DNA of 64,000 nucleotides, from positions 434,001-498,000 of the forward strand of contig NW_006921534.1 in NCBI RefSeq assembly GCF_000340215.1. The letters run 5' to 3'. The notes beneath the pieces are model-generated. The model searched no databases and was not told where the DNA came from. It saw only the letters and a program-made list of their open reading frames with translations. Positions within the stretch are counted from its first letter, which is position 1. Every line of letters starts with the position of its first letter. A program made the position numbers and the translations under genes. The DNA comes from Pseudocercospora fijiensis CIRAD86 (lineage: Eukaryota; Ascomycota; Dothideomycetes; Mycosphaerellales; Mycosphaerellaceae). Below are positions 26,345 through 36,829 of this stretch, in pieces.

Positions 26345-27650
26345 CACGCTTCCCTTCTAAAGGCCGCGCCCTCGTAGCTAGTCTTTATTCTAATCTCAAC
26401 CTCTATCGTTACTAACTTAGTAGGTCTAATAAGCTACTCGATCCGCGCTAAATTTAATACGTAACTACCGATTATATAACTATATCAAACCTTACCTTCT
26501 AATATAATGTCTAACTCTAACTGCGCTATCCTTATATATAATAAAGTAATATATAACTAAAAGAATTGAGGGCTATCGACTAATTATAATATAAGCGCGT
26601 CTTTCCTACTATAATAGGTAGACGTACGAGGTATTATAGTACTGCCTCCGTTCTAAGTAATATCGTTTCGAGTTCTTTACGTCTACTCTAAAAGACCTAG
26701 AAATGTCCGCTCCGAGGGATTGTTCTTATTATTACGAGGGATTGTTCTTATTATTATAAGGGCTATTATTTACTATCGTAGTTTTACTAGCCCTAATTAG
26801 TTAGGTTTAGTAGCCTTCAAGTGTTAATCTTATCTTATCTTTTTAAAAAAATACAGTTCGTCTAGTTTCTATAGGTAAAGGCTATTATAAGTGTAGTAGT
26901 AGAGGTTCGCCTCGCTTAAAGGGTCGGAAAGATCGAGGAGTAACCCGTTGTCCGCAAGATCGACCCTAGCTAGCTTAGCTCTATAGTTTTTGCCCTTAGT
27001 TAGCCTACTTAATCTTTTAAGCGGCTTAAAGTTTTAATCAAACCCTTAGTAGGTTCAATCCTTTAACTTGGTTAGTATAGTGCTTTAGGCTCGTAGTATA
27101 GGTAAGGTTGTATCTATAGGCGCAGTAATAATAATAAGTAATGTTAACAATAGCGCTAGTCGTCTTAGCGCTAACTTTATCTTACTTCTAATTTCCTTCT
27201 CTAACTAGCGACAATATTAGCAACACCGTTACTAATATAGCCGTGTCTTTCCTTCCTTAAATAGTAATACACTCCGTAACACTGTTACCGATATAGCCGT
27301 ATCGGCTATCGGCATACTACTAGCTCGTAGCGCGACACTATTATCTTTATTACCGTTATTCGTACGCGCGCGCTTCGCCGATTGCCTAGGCTTCGAGGCC
27401 TTATTAGAATAGAGGAACAAGAGGGGGACCTAAGTACTAGGAGAAGGCCTTATAGGGCGTATTAGTAAAGAGGTAGGCCCCTTAAAAGAGTATACGATTA
27501 GTTAGCGCGCTATAGCGCGCTTATTAACACTCGGTGCGCGTTTACTATAGTAGTATAGTCTTATTATCCTTTGTTGCTAACAATTGCTTGCCTCTAATTA
27601 GTTAGCTAATAGTACCCCGGGGGTAGCATTATTCCTAGGCGACATTATAG
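26345..27650 (-). other. A3 3' region between chromodomain and 3' LTR
   Basis: Equivalent to 5898-7130 in A2. It contains the same tandem 24-bp duplication near 26713-26760. The minus-strand open stretch at 27232-27420 is unremarkable, Arg/Ala/Ser-rich and not recognised. Confidence 0.45.
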
Positions 27651-30600
27651 GCCCTTAGCCTTCTTCTTGTTCTTTATACTAGTCTAATACTTATCTAACA
27701 ACTTAGTTATGTCTTTAAAAGAGGCTTTAGCTTCCTACGAGTCCTATTTAGGTAAATAGCCTTACTACCTTAACAGGTATTCCTTCTTGCCCTACCTAGT
27801 TCGGTATTCTAGGATACGTTCTATAGACTATAGCTCTTCGCCGTCGGCTAGTATCTCTTTATGTTTAGTAGGGGCTTCTTTATGAGGGTCTCCGCGGTAG
27901 TAGTATAGTTTAAGGAGGGAGATATAGAAGGTATTATAGATAGTGTAGTATAGTAGGAGCTATAACTAATAGGCCTATATGCCCTTAGCTTCTCGAATGC
28001 GGAATAGGCTAATATATCTTAGTACGAGCTTAGGCCTTGTTTTGCTATTAGGTAATAGGTGTTTGCGGATACGGAGGTTCTTTATACTAAGTATAACTAT
28101 ATCGCCTTGTTTAAAGGTTATTAGTATATAGCGCTTATCGTAGTAGGTCTTTTAGTACTCTTAAGCCTTTGTTAGCTTCTTAGCTATTTTAGCGTAGATT
28201 TCTCGCATCTTTTAAACCCTCTCGATAGCCGCTAGTATTTTAGGGGCTTAACGCGCTTCCCTTTCCTTACGCTCGGCCTCGAGCGATAGAGGGTCTTATA
28301 GCAATATAGGGTTCTAGCCTATTATAGCTATATATAGTAAAACCTTAGTCGATAAGTAAACACTATTATTATATACGAATTTAGCTAGTTATAGGAGGTT
28401 AACCTAGTCGTTAGGGTTCTTATTAATATAGCTGCGTAGGTACTACTATAGAGTAGCATTCTGCCTCTCGGTCTAACTATCTGTTTATAGATAGAATGCT
28501 ATAGACAGGCGATGCTTAAGTCTTAGTTGTAGGCAAATCTTACTCTAATAGTAAGATATAAATATCGACCCTCGGTCGGAGACTATCCCCTTAGGGGTCC
28601 CCTAATAGCTATAGAAGATGTTGTTCTATAGTAACTTAGCTAGGTTAATAGCCGTCCAGTCCTTTCGGGTAGGAATGTAACGAGCGCTTTTAGTAAACCG
28701 GTCTACGATAACTAGGATAGTATTATATATATCCTTGCTACCCCTACGCTTAGTAGGCAGAAGGCCTATAATAAAATCTATTATAAGCTTAGCAAATAGC
28801 TTCTTTAGAATAGGGAGTGAAGACAACTCGCCAAATAGTAAGTGCTTTAGTGCTTTAACTCGCTAGCATACTATATAGGTCTATATATATTCCTTTATAT
28901 ACCGCTTACTATTTAGCTAGTAGTATATACGCGATAGTAACTCGTGCGACCTCTCTATACTATAGTAACTAGCGAGCTTACTATTATAGTGCCTCTTTAA
29001 AAGCTCTTGTCTAATCGATTGTTTAGCGGGGATATAGTATCTGCCTTTAAACTTTAAGTAACCCTTATCGTCGATCGACTAACTATTACTCTTACTAGAT
29101 CGAGTCGCCCGTCTACTTATAAGCCTATTAATACGGTTAATAGCAAAGGCGTCTCTCTACTAAGTACGTAATAGCTTATCTATAAACGATTAACTATCCC
29201 TATTTGCAAGGACCAAGGTTATTTAATAGCACCCTTGCTATCGAACGAGGTACGTATTATATATATCTAATAGTACTAGTAGCTAGAACTACTGCAACCT
29301 CTTCTATAGCGCTGTCGCTATATAGGCTATTACTATAGATAGCAATGTCTTTAATCGAGTTATTATAGCTCGAGCGATCTACGTCCTTTCTAACGCATAC
29401 TAGAAGAACGATAACTCCGCTATAGTATTTGTTACCGCCGCGGGGTCCGGAAGTCCGCTTATCCTACGCTTGCTTATTAATAATACGGGCTATAGCAATC
29501 TTATACTATAGGGTTAGAAACAATAAATTAATATACTAAGTCTCGCTATCGTAATTAGGTCGCCTCGATAGGCTATCGGTAGGGTTACTTACGCCTAGCC
29601 GATATAATATATTAAAATCAAACCCGGCGAGGTAGACGGCCTATCTAGCCTATCGACTTATAACTCTTATAACCTTAGTCATACTACGTAGGTTGTTATA
29701 GTCCGTATAGACCTAAATAGTATGCTAAGCACTATTAAGATAGTAGCGCTAGTACTTAAAGGCTTCTACGATTGCTAAGAGCTCTTACTCGTAGGTCTCG
29801 TATCGACGCTCTATATCGATTATCTTCTATAAAAAGAAGGCAATCGGGTACTAGTAATTGTTATTATCTAATTGCTGTAACATAATAGCCGATATAGCGA
29901 ACTATAAAGCGTTAGTCTCAATTCGAATCTATTTGCTTAGTATAAAATAGTGCAATAAGGGGACTTTAGTAAAGCGTCGCTTTAGACTATTAAAAGCGGC
30001 TTATGTTTTATTAGTCTATTTGAACTCTCTAGATAGATTGGCCTTAGTTTTAGTAAGCTTAGTTAGGGGCATTATATACCGTAAATAGCCCTTAATAAAG
30101 CGGCGGTAGAAGTTAGCAAAACCTAGGAATAATTGAAGCTCTTTAACACTAGTAGGTATTAGCTATTTAGTAATAGTCTTAATCTAATTAGGATTAGCCT
30201 TAACACCCTTAGTAGATACGAGGAAGCTAAGGAAGGCTATCTCTTTAGCAGCAAAGGTGCATTTAGAAGGCTTGTAATATAGTCTATAGGTCCTTAGGCG
30301 ATCGAGTACCTTGCGTACTATAGCCTAGTACTCTACAATATTAGGTAAATAGGTATAGACTAGGATATCATCTAGGTAAACTACGCAGAGATAGTCTAAT
30401 AGGCTCGAAAGGGCACGATTAATATAGGACTAGAATGTTATAGGGGCGTTAGCTAGGCCAAATAGTATAACTAAGTACTTAAAATAGCTATAACGAGTGC
30501 GGAAGGCTGTTTTCTATTCGTCGCCCTTACGAATACAGATACGATAGTACGTATCCTTAATATCTAACGTAGTATAGAAACAGGCGCTAGATAGGCGGTC

Positions 30601-31520
30601 GAGGGTCTTATTAATAAGCGGAAGGGGGCAGCGATCTTTAATAGTAATAGAATTAAGTCTACGATAGTTAATATATAGGCGCAGGCTACTATCCTTCTTT
30701 AGAATAAAAAGGATTAGTGCACTAGTAGGGCTGTTACTATACTAGATTCGACTATTAGCTAGGTTCTTATCTAGGTATTTACGTAATATAGCGAGTTTAC
30801 GCTCGCTAAGGTTATAGAGTAGTCTAAAAGGAACCTCCTTGCCCTCTATTATATTAATCTTATAATCCGTCTCTTTAAATATAGGCAATGTCGATGCTAA
30901 GTAGTATTTAAATATATTAATATAGGTTTCTCGAATAGGCTCTAGTATACGAGTAAGCTAATTAGGGTCTATGCTATTAGGGGGCACAGGTTTATCGTTA
31001 TTACTACCGAGTAGGTCGGCAGTTAGATTAGCTAAGGCGGAGGCTAGTATTAGGTTGCTAATAAACAGGACCCTAATATCGTTAGGGTACTCGCTAATAT
31101 TAATATGTTTAATGTCCTCTTTCCTAGCAATTCTAAATCGCTACTTTTAAATGCCTAAGTCTATAGCTATAGCGTAGTGCTTAAGAATAGGGTTGCCGAT
31201 AACAATATCGGATAGAAGGTTGTCTATATCTGCTATATAGGCAGTAAAGTCTAGTAGGCGCTTATTGCCGAGGTCGTCTCTTAGGGCTATAGGAATATAG
31301 TAGGCCCTATAGGTTAAGTGCCGAGCGTTATTAAACTAAGCAAGGGTTAGTAGGTTAGTCCTAGGCAAGTGTCGAAGGTCTAATTGCTTAGTAAGGCGAT
31401 AGCTAATAAGGGCACTAACCGAATTTCCTAGATCTAGCGTAACCTTAGTCTTATAGCTAGTTCTACACGTGTCCTATATAAGACAGGTGCGTATAATAGC
31501 TAGCACAATATCGATAGTTT
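27650..31520 (-). pseudogene. A3 pol relic
   Basis: On the minus strand: chromodomain at about 27680-27880; integrase at about 28000-29250, including an open piece at 28626-28826 with the core block IIDFIIGLLPTKRR and VDRFTKSARYIP; RNase H at 29600-30050; RT at 30080-30960; protease at 31000-31500. The LIIDFI aspartate is the first acidic residue of the DDE integrase core. All frames are closed by TAG or TAA. Confidence 0.85.
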
Positions 31521-33050
31521 TACGCCGTATAAGGCTAATAGTTAGTACGGCGCTTATTCTTTTTTCGAAGGTTGGCCTATAGGGGTAGCGTTAGCTACTA
31601 AGAGGTGTTTCTTATATCTAGTAGAAGTACGGTCGATCCGGGCCTAATCCCTAGGTTTGTCGTATTAGCCTAGCAGATAGCTAGTGCTATTATAGTTAAA
31701 GCACTTCAATCCGGTTAGTAGGTTGCTATAGCTATTGTTACTATTGTTAGCCGAGCGGTTAGTATTATAGGGATACGAGCCCCTTCTACGGCCCCTATTA
31801 CGGCCTCCTCTATATAGCCGCCGGCTACGGCCTCTTCTACGGTCGTTATTACTGTTCCTATTATTAGTATTGTTATTCTAGTAGGAACCTTAGTTTCCTC
31901 CGCGGCTACGGTTGCTACGGTTAGTACTAGCTAGTCGGATCCTCGATTCTAGTCGTTACTAGAGCTAGACAGCTCGTTTAGCTGTTTCCACTTCGACTAT
32001 AAATTGAATACGTATAAGGTTAGCCTATTTAAACATATAGCGACGGTCGAATTCGAGGATAAGCTCCTATCTAAGCTTTAGGCGTATTTCTAAGATCTAT
32101 ATAGAATTAGTCTTAGCTAGAAGGTTATCTTCGAGGGTCTTTAAATAGGCTTTAAATAAGCGAGCCGATTAATTAGTCTTTTGCTTAGCTCGAAGGTACT
32201 AGTCCTAGGCGTGTTGCTGCCTTAGTATAGGGTTTCTAAGGGTGTCTAGTATAATAGTTTTGTAGGTCTGCTACTAAATAGCAGTCTAGTTATTAAGGGA
32301 GTCGAAATAGTTATCCTAGGTACGTTTTAGTTCTCTATTAATATACTATATAGCATAGACGACTAGTAAATAGTCGTCTAGAAGAGCCCTTAGTATATTT
32401 TGCTAGTTAAGCTTACAATTACGTATATAATTATTATATTGCTTGCGACTAGAGCCGTTAAATATAGTGTAGTCTCTAAGCTTAGTATCCTTCCTCTTCT
32501 AAATAGATAATAAAGAAGGTCCTACTATTAGTCTAGTAGTAGTTGTTAGGGCTTCCTAAAGGCGGCGAAGCTCGAGGAGGTTATCCTTTAGCTACTGCTC
32601 TTAACGCAGGGCAGTAAGCCTAGTTTAAGTAGCTTCTTAAAGTCTCCCTACTAGTTAGGGCCTAAAGGCTAGTTAGCTATATCGTCGATTAATAATATTA
32701 TTAAGAATGTCGTTAATAGGCAATTCTAGATTATTACCCGGAATTATAGGTTCTTCGTTAATAGGCTCTATACTACTAGTATTGTTATTGCTAGCGCTGC
32801 TAGCGGCGCCGCGGTTGTTATTACTTCGTAATAAGCCGGCTATTATAATAAGGGGTAGTACTAATAATATATTGTAACCCCTTATAGTACGGATATAGCG
32901 GAATTAGTAGATATCGGTCTAGTATAATTAACTTAGTATAATAGGCCGTATAGAAGGCCTTGCTTAATAATTAGTACGGTTGTTTTTAATAGAATAGTAC
33001 GTATAGGTCCCGTCCTTTAGGCGTAATATAGTTAAATCGATAGTTTTCGT
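31520..33050 (-). pseudogene. A3 gag relic
   Basis: Colinear with the A1 gag, with a shortened Pro/Thr linker near 32740-32800. The CCHC knuckle near 31660-31705 has lost its last Cys (TGC to TAC) as well as the His, so it is inactivated by a set of RIP changes different from A2. Confidence 0.65.
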
Positions 33051-33119
33051 AGCTATACCGCTAAAAGCTTAAAATAAAGACTATCTAGCTACTGCCCTTA
33101 AAGGGTAGATCGAATACTA

Positions 33120-33316
33120 TATAAGAAGGGTATATTAGCAGGTAGATAGGGTAGTAGAAGGTACGAGTAGTATTCGATAAGGATCTAGAAGGAGAGGGAG
33201 GAAGGTAGGAGAGTTAGCCTATTGCTAAGCGCTAAGCCCTACCTAAGGTATAAAGACCCTAGCTTTACTCGAGCCTAGTTATATACTAATTACGTATAAC
33301 CTCTTTAGTCCTAACA
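33120..33316 (-). repeat. A3 5' LTR (197 bp)
   Basis: Runs from TATAAGAAGGG to CTAACA and matches the other A LTRs. It is followed by CAAGG, which is not the sequence at the other end. Confidence 0.85.
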
Positions 33317-33319
33317 CAA

Positions 33320-33960
33320 GGTTAGCAAGCTTACTAATAAGCACCTTACTAACGACGACCTCGAATATATATTCGATAGTTAGCCTAATAAAGGCGAGGT
33401 AGCTTAGTAGATCCTTAACCCTCTAAAGGAATACGAAGTCTCTATTTAGATACTATACCTTCTATATAGTAATCTAAAGGCTAAGAGCGACCGTATATCT
33501 ATCGACCTAGGCTACTCTTGTATTATTAATAGCACTAAGATTAAGGGCTACGACTTAACCGTCTCTAAGGTTGCCGAGGCTTACTATAATCTAACTGCTC
33601 TTCTAGGTTCGAATACCTTCGTGCTATTCGCCTTCCCTACGGCTATCTTAGTCGAAGGCCTTAGTTATATTTCCGATGCCCTAGTCGGTAGAATCCCTTA
33701 GTTAAGTTACGTTATTTAGAACGAAGTTAAACAAATCCTCTAGTTTAATAAGGAGGAGCTTAAGGAATATCTACGCGAGTAGGAGAAGGCTATATAGGAC
33801 AAGGCTGCTAATCTCCTCGTTAATTAAGCTTACTACGAGGCCGAGTACTTTAGTACTAATAGCTTTAATACCTACGGAGGAGTTTAGGAGAACCGCCTAG
33901 CTAATAAGGTTATTACTAGTAAGGATTACGGTATATTAAAGCAATAGTAAGTCGGCGTAG
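33320..33960 (+). pseudogene. Unrecognised ORF relic 3' of A3 (about 210 codons)
   Basis: One plus-strand frame, broken only by TAG and TAA, reads as a plausible protein. A charged N-terminus (NDDLEYIFDS) is followed by a hydrophobic block (NTFVLFAFPTAILVEGL near 33610-33660) and a Lys/Glu/Gln-rich helix (EELKEYLRE near 33750). It is cut at its left by A3. A purine tract and LTR-like sequence follow about 190 bp downstream, so it is probably the last ORF of a plus-strand LTR element. It does not resemble the end of a Copia RNase H or a chromovirus integrase, and I do not recognise it. Confidence 0.4.
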
Positions 33961-34128
33961 TGGATTAGTTGCTTAGGAAGTTGTTTTTGCATATTAATAG
34001 AATCTAGGAATAATACTACCCTAGGGGTGTTATTGCGGAGTCTCTAAAAAATAGCCTTAGCTAAGATACCTAAGGTTACTATGTAACTGTTTGTTTTAAG
34101 CGCGCATTACAATACGTATCTAGTTAGA

Positions 34129-34260
34129 TGCGAAGAAAGGGAGGGATATTAGCTAGTAACCGGCCCTATACCTATAGGCTAAGTTTGAGCCTATATAAGA
34201 GGCCTCCTTTGGTATAGTAGACAGATTATTAACCTCGTATAGCATATTATTTACATTACA
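34129..34260 (+). repeat. Polypurine tract and LTR-like segment of an unidentified element
   Basis: The purine run gaagaaagggaggga (about 34132-34146) is followed by TATTAGCTAGTAACC, which looks like a TG-to-TA LTR start. A TATA-like box (cctatataagagg) follows near 34190-34202. Sequence ending ttacattaca at 34260 is one possible LTR end. CpA is commoner here than in the neighbours, so RIP is lighter. No second copy is in the window to prove it. Confidence 0.4.
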
Positions 34261-34352
34261 CTTCTATAATGCCTATATTGCAGGGCTCTAATTATTAGCC
34301 TAAGCGACAGCCTTATTATCCTATTATGCTAAACATAGCTGCCTATTTTGCT

Positions 34353-34357
34353 ATAGG
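34353..34357. repeat. Target-site duplication of element C, left (ATAGG)
   Basis: Exactly repeated at 49973-49977, directly outside the other LTR. Confidence 0.9.
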
Positions 34358-34576
34358 TATAAGGAAGTAGTATATAGGGAGTATTAATACGAGTAAACAG
34401 TAGTCTTAGCATTTAACGATATCGCCTAAGGAACGAGCGATTCTCGAGGTAGGAATAGGCGCCTTATCCTATAGTGCTAAGAGTTAGGTAACTCGGGGTT
34501 ACCGGCGAGGCACCTCTAGGGTGCCTTATAGGTGCCTAGTAAGGGTCTCGGCGGTATAGAAGGGTATTCCCTTATA
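34358..34576 (-). repeat. Element C 3' LTR (219 bp)
   Basis: From TATAAGGAAG to CCCTTATA (originally TG...CA). The polypyrimidine run at 34577-34593 (gtatcccccctcccctc) is the polypurine tract of the minus-strand element. The LTR contains one copy of the C motif (34505-34540). Confidence 0.9.
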
Positions 34577-34593
34577 GTATCCCCCCTCCCCTC

Positions 34594-35479
34594 GATAGCC
34601 TATCCTTAGGTTATATGTTTTTCCCGCGCTGCTACCTCCTCTACTACTTGCGCTTTCCTACGCCGCTGCTAGGTTAGTATAGCGATACGCGGTCTAGTAG
34701 TAGAAATATTGCTACGGAACGTCGATAGTAGGATAGAGGTACCTCTAAGGTACCTCTATATAGGGCTTACGCCCTAAAAAGAGCAGGGAGTAGTCCTATA
34801 TAGACCTTCGCCCTACTTCTAGTAGAAACCTCTAGTATCGACGGCAAGCGCTAAACGACTAAAGAGCCATTCGCTAAAGCGTAGTCGTTTCCGTATATAT
34901 AGGTATCCGCTCGGCGGTTACGCTTATTAGGCTTAGCCTTAGAACGTGCTGTTTGTTCCTATTACCTTTAAGGTAGGGTTACGGTACCTTTGCGGTACTT
35001 ACTCCTTTACTTAGGGAACTTTTATACACAGGGTTTGTTTACTACTAGGAATTAGATAATCGCGTATTTTTCTTCTACTTTCTCCTTCTCCTAATTTCGC
35101 CCTCGATATCTACTAAACACTATAGTTTCCCTAGGAAATATAAAGAGTACTTATACGCTAAAGCGTAGAAGTAGTCGAGGTCGGTACGCTTAGTTTTTAC
35201 TAGGGATAACGATTAATAAGGGTATGTTTGTTACGCCGACCCTTTGCGTTACCTACGTTATATACGCTTTACTCGCGACCTCTTAGAGTTACTACCGAGG
35301 TGCCTATAAGGTGCTAGAAGCGTCTATACGCGAAGTAAGTATAGGTCGCTAGGGTTAAAAGCGCGCGTTTCGTTAAACAACCTTCTTCTTCTTTTTATTA
35401 ATACTAACTAGTATTAGATCGCCCGCTCGATACTACTCCGCTCCGATACACTTCTCCTAGTCCCTTAAACACTAAGGCT
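34594..35479. other. Element C region between polypurine tract and antisense ORF
   Basis: No coding frame is evident. It holds three copies of the GGTACC motif (34735-34762, 34962-35006, 35294-35320). It may be the promoter or leader of the plus-strand accessory ORF. Confidence 0.4.
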
Positions 35480-36760
35480 AATACCTCTTAAGCACTACTA
35501 TTACCGCTATTATTATAAGAGCTAACTCTCGCCGACCCTTTTATTATAGCTTTAGGTTCTAGTAGTAGTAGCGGTTACAACTTTACTCCTATTAATTAAG
35601 GCGGTAGCGGTATACTACGTAGTGCTTCGGATAACTCGTTTACGTACGCTTAGAAGACCTTAGGTCGCGGCAGCCCCTTAGAGCACTATAACGATAGCCG
35701 CCTCTATATCGATAGCAAGGCTAATACCCCTTCTAAGGACGTCCTATTTAACTTCTATAGAGTAAGTCCGGTTCTCGAACCTCGCCTAGAGCTTCGTACT
35801 AGCTACGCTATCTGCCTCGAGTACGTCCGTAAGAGCTAGAATATCGGTACGAATAAGATAACTGTCGGTAAGTAGCTCTCTATACTAGATAGCTGCGAAT
35901 TTAAGGAAGATATAAAGTGCGGCCGATATAGACCTATATAGGGTTAGGGTTGTAAGCCTATAAGTATTACCTACGAGGCGCCTTAGAGGCACCCGCTAAT
36001 CCGCTATATAGATCCCTCCTATAATATAGCGTATAGCTAATTTTCTCGAGTATCTCCGTCGCCGCGCTAAGGTAAGTATTAACAACTATAGCGCTCTTTA
36101 TTAAGACACCCTTCGCCGTAAGGCGGATTAGCGCAACTACGCCGATAAGATATAGGTAGGCTATAACCGCATCCGCCTTTGCCTAAAGAACGACAATCTC
36201 CTTAACCGCGAACCCTCTAGCTAGGATTAGTCGAATTACGATAACTAGCTAAAGGCTAACTATTAGGCGGCTTAGGAGGCTTTCTCGAAGGGACGCTTAG
36301 TCGATCTAACCGCCGAGGGTTAGAATATAACTATCGATAGGGAGATAGAGTAGTAGACTTTAAGGCGATTAGTAAGGAGTATCTTAGTACGAAGTTTCAG
36401 CGTCTAATCTTCCTTAGCCGTAAAGTCCGCTAAGGGATTTTCGAGAGGTATCGGAGGTACCTATAAGGGGCTTAGGTTAAGCGGGTAGGGCATAGAGTGT
36501 TGTTTTTATAAATTTTCGAGCGAGAATATACGCAACTCGAGAATACCTTAAGTACGCTTAGCGTATAGGTAGAGATAGGAAGGTTCTATAAACGGGTATA
36601 CTTTTAATACTATTATTCTAAATAAGAAGAGGATACTTTAGATAGCTAGGAAATTAATAACGGTCGCCCGGTAATATTAATAACTTCTATAAAGTTTATC
36701 TACTAGTACTGTCTTAATTTGCCCTTAGTCGGAGACTAGGCCGACGAGAAGAAGATGCTT
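35480..36760 (+). pseudogene. Antisense accessory ORF relic of element C, Cys-cluster protein
   Basis: Opposite to pol and tail-to-tail with it. A plus-strand frame from about 35480 reads through TAG and TAA as NSFTYAQKTLGRGSPLEH, then TPSKDVLFNFYR. A cluster follows at about 35790-35960: C-L-E-Y, then C-E-F-K, C-G-R-Y, G-C-K-P-I. Several Tyr there could be decayed Cys (TGC or TGT to TAC or TAT), giving CxxC pairs like the small Cys-rich domains of some fungal transposon proteins. Near 36040 the frame shifts by one base at a tttt run and continues as a charged helical protein (FLEYLRRRAK, RNYADKIQVGYNRIRL). Three motif copies lie in or next to it. Function is unknown; DNA binding is a guess. 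Confidence 0.5.
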
Positions 36761-36829
36761 TAGTCGTCGGTAGGGTCTTACGAGCCCTCTTAGAGGGCCT
36801 CCGAGGTACCTCTATAGTGCTTTAGGTAC

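Larger units (their letters stand above)
26147..33316 (-). mobile_element. Ty3/Gypsy chromovirus, family A, copy A3 (no matching TSD)
   Basis: Full-length structure of 7170 bp: 3' LTR 26147-26344, polypurine tract, 3' region, pol, gag, leader and 5' LTR 33120-33316. It is colinear with A1, A2 and A4 and equally RIP-mutated. Flanking pentamers are TAAAC on the left and CAAGG on the right. RIP could explain two of the three mismatches, but C versus G at the last base cannot be a C-to-T or G-to-A change. A hybrid formed by recombination between two A copies, or a deleted flank, would explain this. Confidence 0.9.
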
